Position numbers and translations under genes: made by a program. Positions 10,943-23,716 of a stretch of DNA of 64,000 nucleotides are shown here, one piece after another; within the stretch, counting starts at the first letter, position 1; the number at the start of each line of letters is the position of its first letter. The DNA is from Mantis religiosa (taxonomy: Eukaryota > Arthropoda > Insecta > Mantodea > Mantidae), in NCBI GenBank assembly GCA_030765055.1, contig JAUKNK010000152.1, positions 856,501 to 920,500 of the forward strand, written 5' to 3'. Below the pieces are notes generated by a model. It saw nothing but the letters and a program-made list of their open reading frames with translations, ran no database searches and had not been told where the DNA came from.

Positions 10943-13270
10943 AATAAGGGAGGAATATCTGGTACCCTCCACATACTTGTCTGTGAATGATTCACCCCTT
11001 GCGTTAAAGTACAAATAGAAGAGGTTTATTCATTACCCTCCACAGACTTGTCTGTGAATGTTCCCCCCTTGCGTTAAAGTACAAATAAAAGAGGATTATC
11101 CAGTACCCTCCACAGACTTGTCTGTGAATGATTCCCCCCTTGCGTTAAAGTACAAATAAAAGAGGATTATCCGGTACCCTCCACAGACTTGTCTGTGAAT
11201 GATTCCCCCTTTGCGTTAAAGTACAAATAAAAGAGGAATATCCAGTACCCTGCACAGACTTGTCTGTGAATGATCCCCCCTTGCGTTAAGGTAAAATAAA
11301 AGAGGAATATCCAGTACCCCTCACATACTTTTCTGTGAATAATCCCCCCTTGCGTTAAACTACAAATAATAGAGGAATATCCAGTATCCTCCAAAGACTG
11401 GTCTGTGAATGATTCCCCCCTTGCGTTAAAGTACAAATAAAAGAAGAATATCCAGTACCCTCCACAGACTTCTCTGTGAATGATTCCCCCCTTGCGTTAA
11501 AGTACAAATGAAGGGATAATATCCAGTACCCTCCACAGACTTGTCTGTGAATGATCCCCCCTTGCGTTAAAGTCAAAATAAAAGAATAATATCCATTACC
11601 CTCCACAGTCTTGACTGTGAATGATTCCCCCCTTGCGTTAAAGTACAAATAAAAGAGGAATATCCTGTACCCTCCACAGACTTGTCTGTGAATGATCCCC
11701 CCTTGCGTGAAGGTACAAATAAAATGAGGAATATCCATTATCCCCCACAGACTTGTCTGTGGATGATCGCCCCTTGCGTTAAAGTACAAATAAAAGAGGA
11801 ATATACAGTACCCTCCACAGACTTGTCTGTGAATGATCCCCGCTTGCGTTAAAGTACAAATAAAAGAGGATTATCCAGTTCCCTCCACAGACTTGTCTGT
11901 GAATGATCCCCCCTTGCATTAAGGTACAAATAAAAGAGGAATATCCAGTACCCTCCACAGACTTGTCTGTGAATGATCCCCCCTTGCGCTAAAGAACAAA
12001 TAAAAGAGGAATATCCGGTACTCTCCACAGACTTGTCTGTGAATGATTCCCCCCTTGCGTTAAAGTACAAATAAAAGAGGAATATCCAGTAACCTCCACA
12101 GACTTGTCTGTGAATGATTCCCCCCTTGCGTTAAAGTACAAATAAAAGAATAATATCCATTTACCTCCACAGACTTGTCTGTGAATGATTCCCCCCTTGC
12201 GTTAAAGTACAAATAAAAGAGGAATATCCAGTACCCTCCACATACTTGTCTGTGAATGATTCCCCCTTTGCGTTAAAGTACAAATAAAAGAGGATTATCC
12301 AGTACCCTCTACAGACTTGTCTGTGAATGATCCCCCCTTGCGTTAAAGTACAACTAAAAGAATAATATCCAGTACCCTCCACAGACTTTTCTGTGAATGA
12401 TCCCCCCTTGCGTTAAAGTACAAATAAAAGAGGAATATCCAGTACCCTCCACAGACTTGTCTGTGAATGATGCCCCATTGCGTTAAAGTACAAATATAAG
12501 AGGATTATCCAGTACCCTCGACCGCCTAGTTACAGAATGATCCCCCCTTGCGTTACATTACAATTAAAAGAGGAATATCCAGTACCCTCCACAGACTTGT
12601 CTGTGAATGATCGCCCCTTGCGTTAAAGTACAAATAAAAGGGGAATATCCAGTCCCCTCCACAGACTTGTCTGTGCATGATCCCGCCTAGCGTTAAAGTA
12701 CAAATAAAAGAGGAATATGCAGTACCCTCCACAGACTTGTCTGTGAATGATCCCCCCTTGCGTAAAAGTACAAATAAAGAGGAATATTCAGAACCCTCCA
12801 CAGACTTGTCTGTGAATGATTCCCCCCTTGCGTTAAAGTACAAATAAAAGAGGAATATCCAGTACCCTCCACAGACTTGTCTGTGAGTAATCCCCCTTGC
12901 GCTAAAGTACAAATAAAAGAATAATATCCAGTACCCTCCACAGACTTTTCTGTGAATGATCCCCCCTTGCGTTAAAGTACAAATAAAAGAGGAATATCCA
13001 GTACCCTCCACAGACTTGTCTGTGAATGATGCCCCATTGCGTTAAAGTACAAATATAAGAGGATTATCCAGTACCCTCGACCGCCTAGTTACAGAATGAT
13101 CCCCCCTTGCGTTACATTACAATTAAAAGAGGAATATCCAGTACCCTCCACAGACTTGTCTGTGAATGATCGCCCCTTGCGTTAAAGTACAAATAAAAGG
13201 GGAATATCCAGTCCCCTCCACAGACTTGTCTGTGCATGATCCCGCCTAGCGTTAAAGTACAAATAAAAGA
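10943..13270. repeat. Second copy of the 1-4,120 block, with internal rearrangement
   Basis: The block begins with the same AATAAGGGAGG variant as position 1 and follows it at an offset of 10,942, then 10,872. The monomer at 905-975 is missing. At about 12,711 the order jumps: 12,712-12,919 matches 2,541-2,747 (offset about 10,171), then 12,920-13,270 repeats 12,361-12,710 at +559 bp. Monomer order returns to the block-1 series after that, and similarity to block 1 continues to about 14,709. Confidence 0.82.
12361..13270. repeat. 559-bp nested duplication (8 monomers)
   Basis: A run starting AATAATATCCAGTACCC followed by CAGACTTTTCTGTG occurs at 12,361 and again at 12,920, with the same following monomers (GATGCCCCATTGCG, CGACCGCCTAGTTACAG, GATCGCCCC, GTGCATGATCCCGCC). 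Between the two runs lie three monomers that match 13,832-14,039 at +1,120 bp. The 559 and 1,120 offsets are 8 and 16 monomers. This looks like one out-of-register exchange inserting about 8 monomers. Confidence 0.82.
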
Positions 13271-16200
13271 GGATTATCCAGTACCCTACACGGACTTGCC
13301 TGTGAATGATCCCCCCTTGCGTTAGAGTACAAATAAAAGAGGAATATCCAGTACCCTCCACAGACTTGTCTGTGAATGATCCCCCCTTGCCTTAAAGTAC
13401 AAGTAAAAGAGGAATATCCAGTACCCTCCCCAGACTTGTGTGTGAATGATCCCCCCTTGCATTAAAGTACAAATAAAAGAGGAATATCCAGTACCCTCCA
13501 CAGACTTGTCTGTGAATGATACCCCCTTGCGTTAAAGTACAAATAAAAGAGGATTAACCAGTACCCTCCACGGACTTGTCTGTGAATGATCCCCCCTTGG
13601 GTGAAAGTACAAACACAAGAGGAATATCCAGTACCCTCCACAGACTTGTCTGTGAATGATCCCTCCTTGCGTTAAAGTACAAATAAAAGAGGAATATCCA
13701 GTACCCTCCACAGACTTGTCTGTGAATGATCCCCCCTTGCGTGAAGGTACAAATAAAATGAGGAATATCCATTATCCCACACAGACTTGTCTGTGGATGA
13801 TCGCCCCTTGCGTTAAAGTACAAATAAAAGAGGAATATGCAGTACCCTCCACAGACTTGTCTGTGAATGATCCCCCCTTGCGTAAAAGTACAAATAAAGA
13901 GGAATATTCAGAACCCTCCACAGACTTGTCTGTGAATGATTCCCCCCTTGCGTTAAAGTACAAATAAAAGAGGAATATCCAGTACCCTCCACAGACTTGT
14001 CTGTGAGTAATCCCCCTTGCGCTAAAGTACAAATAAAAGAATAATATCCAGTACCCTCCACAGACTTGTCTGTGAATGATTCCCCCTTGCGTTAAAGTAC
14101 AAATAAAAGAGGATTATCCAGTACACTCCACAGACTTGTCTGTGAATGATCCCCCCTTACGTTATAGTACAAATATAAGAGGATTATCCAGTACCCTCCA
14201 CAGACTAGTCAGTGAATGATCCCCCCTTGCGTAACAGTACAAATAAAAGAGGAATATCCAGTACCCTCCACAGACTTTTCTGTGAATGATCCCCCCTTAC
14301 GTTAAAGTACTAATAAAAGAGGAATATCCAGTAGCCTCCACAGACTTGTCTGTGAATGATGCCTTCTTGGGTTAAAGTACAAAGAAAAGAGGAATATCCA
14401 GTACCCTCCACAGACTTGTCTGTGAATGATCCCCCTTGCGTTAAAGTACAAATAAAAGAGGAATATCCAGTACCCCCCACAGATTTGTCTGTGAATGATA
14501 CCCCTTGCGTTAAAGTACTAATGGAAGAATAATATCCAGTACCCTACGCTGGCTTGTCTGTGAAAGATCCCCCCTTGTGTTAAGGTACAAATAAAAGAGG
14601 ACATCCAGTACCCTCCAAAGACTTGACTGTGAATGTTCCCCCCTTGCGTTAAAGTACAAATAAAAAAGCAATATCCAGTACCCTACACAGACTTGTCTGT
14701 GAATGATCCCCCCTTGCGCTAAAGTGCAAATAAAAGTGGATTATCGATTACCTTCCACAGACTTGTCTGTGAATGATTGCCCCTTTGCGTTAAAGTACAA
14801 ATAAAAGAGGAATATCCAGTACACTCCACAGACTTGTCTGTGAATGATCCCGCCTAGCGTTAAAGTACAAATAAAAGAGGATTATCCAGTACCCTCCACA
14901 GTTTTGTCTGTGAATTATTCCCCCCTGCGTTAAAGTGCAAATAAATGAGGAATATCTAGTACCCTCCACATACTTGTCTGTGAATGATTCACCCCTTGCG
15001 TTAAAGTACAAATAAAAGAGGTTTATCCATTACCCTCCACAGACTTGTGTGTGAATGTTACCCCCTTGCGTTAAAGTACAAATAAAAGAAGATTATCCAG
15101 TACCCTCCTCAGATTTGTCTGTGAATGATTCCCCCCTTGCGTTAAAGTACAAATAAAATAGGATTATCCAGTACCCTCCACAGACTTGTCTGTGAATTAT
15201 TTACCCTTTGCGTTAAAGTACAAATAAAAGAGGAATATCCAGTGCCCTGCACAGACTTGTCTGTGAATGATCCCCCCTTGCGTTAAGGTAAAATAAAAGA
15301 GGAATATCCAGTACCCTTCACAGACTTTTCTGTGAATAATCCCCCCTCTCGTTAAAGTACAAATAATAGAGGAATATCCAGTACCCTCCACAGACTGGTC
15401 TGTGAATGATTCCCCCCTTGCGTTAAAGTACAAATAAAAGAAGAATATCCAGTACCCTCCATAGACTTGTCTGTGAATGATTCCCCCCTTGCTTTAAAGT
15501 ACAAATGAAGGAATAATATCCAGAACCCTCCACAGACTTGTCTGTGAATGATCCCCCCTTGCGTTAAAGTACAAATAAAAGAATAATATCCATTACCCTC
15601 CACATTCTTGACTGTGAATGATTCCCCCCTTGCGTTGAAGTACAAATAAAAGAAAAATATCCAGTACCCTCCACATACTTGTCTGTGAATTATTCCCCCC
15701 TTGCGTTAAAGTACAAATAAAAGAGGATTATCCAGTAAAACTCCACAGACTTGTGTGTGAATGATCCCCCCTTGCGTTAAAGTTCAACTAAAAGAATAAA
15801 ATCCAGTACACTCCACAGAGTTGTCAGTGAATGATTCCCCCCGTGCGTTAAAGTACAAAAAAGAGGATTATCCAGTACCCTCCACAGACTTGTCTGTGAA
15901 TGATTCCCCCCTTGCGTTAAAGTACAAATAAAAGAGGAATATCCAGTCCCCTCCACAGACTTTTCTGTGAATGATTCCCTCTTTCGTTAAAGTACAAATA
16001 AAAGAGGATTATCCAGTACCCTACACGGACTTGTCTGTGAATGAGCCCCCCTTGCGTTAGAGTACAAATAAAGGAGGAATATCCAGTACCCTCCACAGAC
16101 TTGTGTGTGAATGTTCCCCGCTTGCATTAAAGTACAAATAAAAGAGGAATATCCAGTACCCTCCACAGACTACTTTGTGAATGATACCCCCTTGCGTTAG

Positions 16201-17617
16201 AGTACAAATGAAAGAGGAATATCCAGTACCCTCCACAGACTTGTCTGTGAGGGATACCCCCTTGCGTTAAAGTACAATTAAAAGAGGAATATCCACTACC
16301 CTCCACATACTTGTGTGTGAAAGATCCCCCCTTGCGTTAAAGTACAAATAAAAGAGGATTATCCAGTACCTTCCACGGACTTGTCTGTGAATGATCCCCC
16401 CCTGGTTGAAAGTACAAACACATGAGGAATATCCAGTACCCTCCACAGACTTGTCTGTGAATGATCCCTCTTTGCGTTATAGTACAAATAATAGAGGAAT
16501 TTCCAGTACCCTCCACAGACTTGTCTGTGAATAATCCCCCCTTGCGTGAAGGTACAAATAAAATGAGGAATATCCATTATCCCCCACAGACTTGTCTGTG
16601 GATGATCGCCCCTTGCGTTAAAGTACAAATAAAATAGGAATATGCAGTACCCTCCACAGACTTGTCTGTGAATGATCCCCCCTTGCGTTAAAGTACAAAT
16701 AAAAGAGGAATATTCAGAACCCTCCACAGACTTGTCTGTGAACGATCCCCCCTGCGTTAAAGTACAAATAAAAGAGGATTATCCAGTTCCCTCCACAGAC
16801 TTGTCTGTGAATGATCCACCCTTGCATTAAGGTACAAAAAAAAGGAATATTCAGTACCCTCCACAGACTTGTCTGTGAACGATCCCCCCTTGCGCTAAAG
16901 TACAAATAAAAGAGGAATATCCGGTACTCTCCACAGACTTGTCTGTGAATGATTCCCCCCTTTGCGTTAAAGTACAAATAAAAGAGGAATATCTAGTAAG
17001 CTCCACAGACTTGTCTGTGAATAATTCCCCCCTTGCGTTAAAGTACAAATAAAAGAATAATATCCATTAACCTCCACAGACTTGTCTGTGAATGATCCCC
17101 CCTTGCGTTAAAGTACAACTAAAAGAATAATATCCAGTACCCTCCACAGACTTGTCTGTGAATGATTCCCCCCTTTGCGTTAAAGTACAAAAAAGAGGAT
17201 TATCCAGTACCCTCCACAGACTTGTCTGTGAATGATCCCCCCTTGCGTTAAAGTACAAATATAAGAGGATTATCCAGTACCCTCCACAGACTAGTCTGTG
17301 AATGATCCCCCCTTGCGTTACAGTACAAATAAAAGAGGAATATCCATTACCCTCCACAGACTTTTCTGTGAATGATCCCCCCTTGCGTTAAAGTACAAAT
17401 AAAAGAGGAATATCCACTACCCTCCACAGACTTGTCTGTGAATAATCCCCCATTGCGTTAAAGTACAAATATAAGAGGATTATCCAGTACCCTCGACAGA
17501 CTAGTTACAGAATGATCCCCCCTTGCGTTAAAGGACAAATAAAAGAGGATTATCCAGTACCCTCCACAGACTTGTCTGTGAATGATTCCCCCCTTGCGTT
17601 AAAGTAAAAATAAAAGA
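13271..17617. repeat. 4.35-kb higher-order repeat, copy 1
   Basis: This block opens with a monomer reading CCCTACACGGACTTGCC and matches the next block at an offset of 4,347 bp. The offset rises to 4,487 bp after about 13,540, where this copy lacks two monomers (140 bp, those with AAATGAAAGAGG and GAGGGATACACCC) that the second copy keeps. It includes the TACGCTGGCTTG marker near 14,545 and ends with AAAGTAAAAATAAAAGAGG. Only satellite monomers are present. Confidence 0.88.
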
Positions 17618-20600
17618 GGATTATCCAGTACCCTACACGGACTTGCCTGTGAATGATCCCCCCTTGCGTTAGAGTACAAATAAAAGAGGAATATCCAGTA
17701 CCCTCCACAGACTTGTCTGTGAATGATCCCCCCTTGCCTTAAAGTACAAGTAAAAGAGGAATATCCAGTACCCTCCCCAGACTTGTGTGTGAATGATCCC
17801 CCCTTGCATTAAAGTACAAATAAAAGAGGAATATCCAGTACCCTCCACAGACTTGTCTGTGAATGATACCCCCTTGCGTTAGAGTACAAATGAAAGAGGA
17901 ATATCCAGTACCCTCCACAGACTTGTCTGTGAGGGATACACCCTTGCGTTAAAGTACAATTAAAAGAGGAATATCCATTACCCTCCACATACTTGTGTGT
18001 GAATGATCCCCCCTTGCGTTAAAGTACAAATAAAAGAGGATTAACCAGTACCCTCCACGGACTTGTCTGTGAATGATCCCCCCTTGGGTGAAAGTACAAA
18101 CACAAGAGGAATATCCAGTACCCTCCACAGACTTGTCTGTGAATGATCCCTCCTTGCGTTAAAGTACAAATAAAAGAGGAATATCCAGTACCCTCCACAG
18201 ACTTGTCTGTGAATGATCCCCCCTTGCGTGAAGGTACAAATAAAATGAGGAATATCCATTATCCCACACAGACTTGTCTGTGGATGATCGCCCCTTGCGT
18301 TAAAGTACAAATAAAGAGGAATATGCAGTACCCTCCACAGACTTGTCTGTGAATGATCCCCCCTTGCGTAAAAGTACAAATAAAGAGGAATATTCAGAAC
18401 CCTCCACAGACTTGTCTGTGAATGATTCCCCCCTTGCGTTAAAGTACAAATAAAAGAGGAATATCCAGTACCCTCCACAGACTTGTCTGTGAGTAATCCC
18501 CCTTGCGCTAAAGTACAAATAAAAGAATAATATTCAGTACCCTCCACAGACTTGTCTGTGAATGATTCCCCCTTGCGTTAAAGTACAAATAAAAGAGGAT
18601 TATCCAGTACACTCCACAGACTTGTCTGTGAATGATCCCCCCTTACGTTATAGTACAAATATAAGAGGATTATCCAGTACCCTCCACAGACTAGTCAGTG
18701 AATGATCCCCCCTTGCGTAACAGTACAAATAAAAGAGGAATATCCAGTACCCTCCACAGACTTTTCTGTGAATGATCCCCCCTTGCGTTAAAGTACTAAT
18801 AAAAGAGGAATATCCAGTAGCCTCCACAGACTTGTCTGTGAATGATGCCTTCTTGGGTTAAAGTACAAAGAAAAGAGGAATATCCAGTACCCTCCACAGA
18901 CTTGTCTGTGAATGATCCCCCTTGCGTTAAAGTACAAATAAAAGAGGAATATCCAGTACCCCCCACAGATTTGTCTGTGAATGATACCCCTTGCGTTAAA
19001 GTACTAATGGAAGAATAATATCCAGTACCCTACGCTGGCTTGTCTGTGAAAGATCCCCCCTTGTGTTAAGGTACAAATAAAAGAGGACATCCAGTACCCT
19101 CCAAAGACTTGACTGTGAATGTTCCCCCCTTGCGTTAAAGTACAAATAAAAAAGCAATATCCAGTACCCTACACAGACTTGTCTGTGAATGATCCCCCCT
19201 TGCGCTAAAGTGCAAATAAAAGTGGATTATCGATTACCTTCCACAGACTTGTCTGTGAATGATTGCCCCTTTGCGTTAAAGTACAAATAAAAGAGGAATA
19301 TCCAGTACACTCCACAGACTTGTCTGTGAATGATCCCGCCTAGCGTTAAAGTACAAATAAAAGAGGATTATCCAGTACCCTCCACAGTTTTGTCTGTGAA
19401 TTATTCCCCCCCTGCGTTAAAGTGCAAATAAATGAGGAATATCTAGTACCCTCCACATACTTGTCTGTGAATGATTCACCCCTTGCGTTAAAGTACAAAT
19501 AAAAGAGGTTTATCCATTACCCTCCACAGACTTGTGTGTGAATGTTACCCCCTTGCGTTAAAGTACAAATAAAAGAAGATTATCCAGTACCCTCCTCAGA
19601 CTTGTCTGTGAATGATTCCCCCCTTGCGTTAAAGTACAAATAAAATAGGATTATCCAGTACCCTCCACAGACTTGTCTGTGAATTATTTACCCTTTGCGT
19701 TAAAGTACAAATAAAAGAGGAATATCCAGTGCCCTGCACAGACTTGTCTGTGAATGATCCCCCCTTGCGTTAAGGTAAAATAAAAGAGGAATATCCAGTA
19801 CCCTTCACAGACTTTTCTGTGAATAATCCCCCCTCTCGTTAAAGTACAAATAATAGAGGAATATCCAGTACCCTCCACAGACTGGTCTGTGAATGATTCC
19901 CCCCTTGCGTTAAAGTACAAATAAAAGAAGAATATCCAGTACCCTCCATAGACTTGTCTGTGAATGATTCCCCCCTTGCGTTAAAGTACAAATGAAGGAA
20001 TAATATCCAGAACCCTCCACAGACTTGTCTGTGAATGATCCCCCCTTGCGTTAAAGTACAAATAAAAGAATAATATCCATTACCCTCCACAGTCTTGACT
20101 GTGAATGATTCCCCCCTTGCGTTGAAGTACAAATAAAAGAAAAATATCCAGTACCCTCCACATACTTGTCTGTGAATTATTCCCCCCTTGCGTTAAAGTA
20201 CAAATAAAAGAGGATTATCCAGTAAAACTCCACAGACTTGTGTGTGAATGATCCCCCCTTGCGTTAAAGTTCAACTAAAAGAATAAATTCCAGTACACTC
20301 CACAGAGTTGTCAGTGAATGATTCCCCCCGTGCGTTAAAGTACAAAAAAGAGGATTATCCAGTACCCTCCACAGACTTGTCTGTGAATGATTCCCCCCTT
20401 GCGTTAAAGTACAAATAAAAGAGGAATATCCAGTCCCCTCCACAGACTTTTCTGTGAATGATTCCCTCTTTCGTTAAAGTACAAATAAAAGAGGATTATC
20501 CAGTACCCTACACGGACTTGTCTGTGAATGGGCCCCCCTTGCGTTAGAGTACAAATAAAGGAGGAATATCCAGTACCCTCCACAGACTTGTGTGTGAATG

Positions 20601-22104
20601 ATCCCCGCTTGCATTAAAGTACAAATAAAAGAGGAATATCCAGTACCCTCCACAGACTAGTTTGTGAATGATACCCCCTTGCGTTAGAGTACAAATGAAA
20701 GAGGAATATCCAGTACCCTCCACAGACTTGTCTGTGAGGGATACCCCCTTGCGTTAAAGTACAATTAAAAGAGGAATATCCACTACCCTCCACATACTTG
20801 TGTGTGAAAGATCCCCCCTTGCGTTAAAGTACAAATAAAAGAGGATTATCCAGTACCTTCCACGGACTTGTCTGTGAATGATCCCCCCCTGGGTGAAAGT
20901 ACAAACACATGAGGAATATCCAGTACCCTCCACAGACTTGTCTGTGAATGATCCCTCTTTGCGTTATAGTACAAATAATAGAGGAATTTCCAGTACCCTC
21001 CACAGACTTGTCTGTGAATAATCCCCCCTTGCGTGAAGGTACAAATAAAATGAGGAATATCCATTATCCCCCACAGACTTGTCTGTGGATGATCGCCCCT
21101 TGCGTTAAAGTACAAATAAAATAGGAATATGCAGTACCCTCCACAGACTTGTCTGTGAATGATCCCCCCTTGCGTTAAAGTACAAATAAAAGAGGAATAT
21201 TCAGAACCCTCCACAGACTTGTCTGTGAACGATCCCCCCTGCGTTAAAGTACAAATAAAAGAGGATTATCCAGTTCCCTCCACAGACTTGTCTGTGAATG
21301 ATCCACCCTTGCATTAAGGTACAAAGAAAAGGAATATTCAGTACCCTCCACAGACTTGTCTGTGAACGATCCCCCCTTGCGCTAAAGTACAAATAAAAGA
21401 GGAATATCCGGTACTCTCCACAGACTTGTCTGTGAATGATTCCCCCCTTTGCGTTAAAGTACAAATAAAAGAGGAATATCTAGTAAGCTCCACAGACTTG
21501 TCTGTGAATAATTCCCCCCTTGCGTTAAAGTACAAATAAAAGAATAATATCCATTAACCTCCACAGACTTGTCTGTGAATGATCCCCCCTTGCGTTAAAG
21601 TACAACTAAAAGAATAATATCCAGTACCCTCCACAGACTTGTCTGTGAATGATTCCCCCCTTTGCGTTAAAGTACAAAAAAGAGGATTATCCAGTACCCT
21701 CCACAGACTTGTCTGTGAATGATCCCCCCTTGCGTTAAAGTACAAATATAAGAGGATTATCCAGTACCCTCCACAGACTAGTCTGTGAATGATCCCCCCT
21801 TGCGTTACAGTACAAATAAAAGAGGAATATCCATTACCCTCCACAGACTTTTCTGTGAATGATCCCCCCTTGCGTTAAAGTACAAATAAAAGAGGAATAT
21901 CCACTACCCTCCACAGACTTGTCTGTGAATCATCCCCCATTGCGTTAAAGTACAAATATAAGAGGATTATCCAGTACCCTCGACAGACTAGTTACAGAAT
22001 GATCCCCCCTTGCGTTAAAGGACAAATAAAAGAGGATTATCCAGTACCCTCCACAGACTTGTCTGTGAATGATTCCCCCCTTGCGTTAAAGTAAAAATAA
22101 AAGA
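17618..22104. repeat. 4,487-bp higher-order repeat, copy 2
   Basis: This is the direct tandem partner of 13,271-17,617, 64 monomers long (64 x 70 = 4,480 plus 7). Monomer order, including rare forms such as CAGTAAAACTCC near 20,223 and GATTTACCC-type units near 19,690, is the same in both copies. Small differences by eye include GAATGAGCC at 16,041 against GAATGGGCC at 20,528. The copy ends at the AAAGTAAAAATAAAAGAGG monomer, where a different block begins. Confidence 0.9.
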
Positions 22105-23716
22105 GGATTATCCGGTACCCTCCACAGACTTGTCTGTGAATGATTCCCCCTTTGCGTTAAAGTACAAATAAAAGAAGAATATCCAGTACCCTGCACAGAC
22201 TTGTCTGTGAATGATCCCCCCTTGCGTTAAGGTAAAATAAAAGAGGAATATCCAGTACCCTTCACATACTTTTCTGTGAATAATCCCCCCTTGCGTTAAA
22301 CTACAAATAATAGAGGAATATCCAGTACCCTCCACAGACTGGTCTGTGAATGATTCCCCCCTTGCGTTAAAGTACAAATAAAAGAAGAATATCCAGGACC
22401 CTCCACAGACTTCTCTGTGAATGATTCCCCCCTTGCGTTAAAGTACAAATGAAGGGATAATATCCAGTACCCTCCACAGACTTGTCTGTGAATGATCCCC
22501 CCTTGCGTTAAAGTCAAAATAAAAGAATAATATCCATTACCCTCCACAGTCTTGACTGTGAATGATTCCCCCCTTGCGTTAAAGTACAAATAAAAGAGGA
22601 ATATCCTGTACCCTCCACAGACTTGTCTGTGAATGATCCCCCCTTGCGTGAAGGTACAAATAAAATGAGGAATATCCATTATCCCCCACAGACTTGTCTG
22701 TGGATGATCGCCCCTTGTTTTAAAGTACAAATAAAAGAGGAATATACAGTACCCTCCACAGACTTGTCTGTGAATGATCCCCGCTTGCGTTAAAGTACAA
22801 ATAAAAGAGGAATATTCAGAACCCTCCACAGACTTGTCTGTGAATAATCCCCCCCCTGCGTTAAAGTACAAATAAAAGAGGATTATCCAGTTCCCTCCAC
22901 AGACTTGTCTGTGAATGATCCCTCCTTGCATTAAGGTACAAATAAAAGAGGAATATCCAGTACCCTCCACAGACTTGTCTGTGAATGATCCCCCCTTGCG
23001 CTAAAGAACAAATAAAAGAGGAATATTCGGTACTCTCCACAGACTTGTCTGTGAATGATTCCCCCCTTGCGTTAAAGTACAAATAAAAGAGGAATATCCA
23101 GTAACCTCCACAGACTTGTCTGTGAATGATTCCCCCCTTGCGTTAAAGTACAAATAAAAGAATAATATCCATTAACCTCCACAGACTTGTCTGTGAATGA
23201 TTCCCCCCTTGCGTTAAAGTACAAATAAAAGAGGAATATCCAGTACCCTCCACATACTTGTCTGTGAATGATTCCCCCTTTGCGTTAAAGTACAAATAAA
23301 AGAGGATTATCCAGTACCCTCTACAGACTTGTCTGTGAATGATCCCCCCTTGCGTTAAAGTACAACTAAAAGAATAATATCCAGTACCCTCCACAGACTT
23401 TTCTGTGAATGATCCCCCCTTGCGTTAAAGTACAAATAAAAGAGGAATATCCAGTACCCTCCACAGACTTGTCTGTGAATGATGCCCCATTGCGTTAAAG
23501 TACAAATATAAGAGGATTATCCAGTACCCTCGACAGCCTAGTTACAGAATGATCCCCCCTTGCGTTACATTACAATTAAAAGAGGAATATCCAGTACCCT
23601 CCACAGACTTGTCTGTGAATGATCGCCCCTTGCGTTAAAGTACAAATAAAAGGGGAATATCCAGTCCCCTCCACAGACTTGTCTGTGCATGATCCCGCCT
23701 AGCGTTAAAGTACAAA
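19922..23716. repeat. 3.79-kb higher-order repeat, copy 1 (overlaps the 4.49-kb copy)
   Basis: From the AGAAGAATATCCAGTACCCTCCATAG-type monomer near 19,926 onward, the sequence repeats at an offset of 3,794-3,795 bp (54 monomers plus about 14 bp), falling to 3,792 bp by 23,143. The part after 22,105 is a copy of the series seen at 222-1,810 and 11,164-12,690, so this repeat unit was assembled across an earlier block junction. It keeps the ATTCAGAACCC monomer that the 11-kb copy has lost. Confidence 0.87.

Noticed and set aside
22296..22970. Long minus-strand open frames (up to 224 codons here) with a repeating peptide (YLYFNARGESFTDKSVEGTG and relatives)
   Set aside because: The peptide is the satellite monomer read in three successive frames. 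Because 70 is not a multiple of 3, the frame cycles and the only consensus stop (TAA in the reverse complement of TTAAAG) is met about every 210 bases, so frames of 70-100 codons are expected. Longer ones arise where 71-bp units or point changes skip the stop. There is no independent coding signal.
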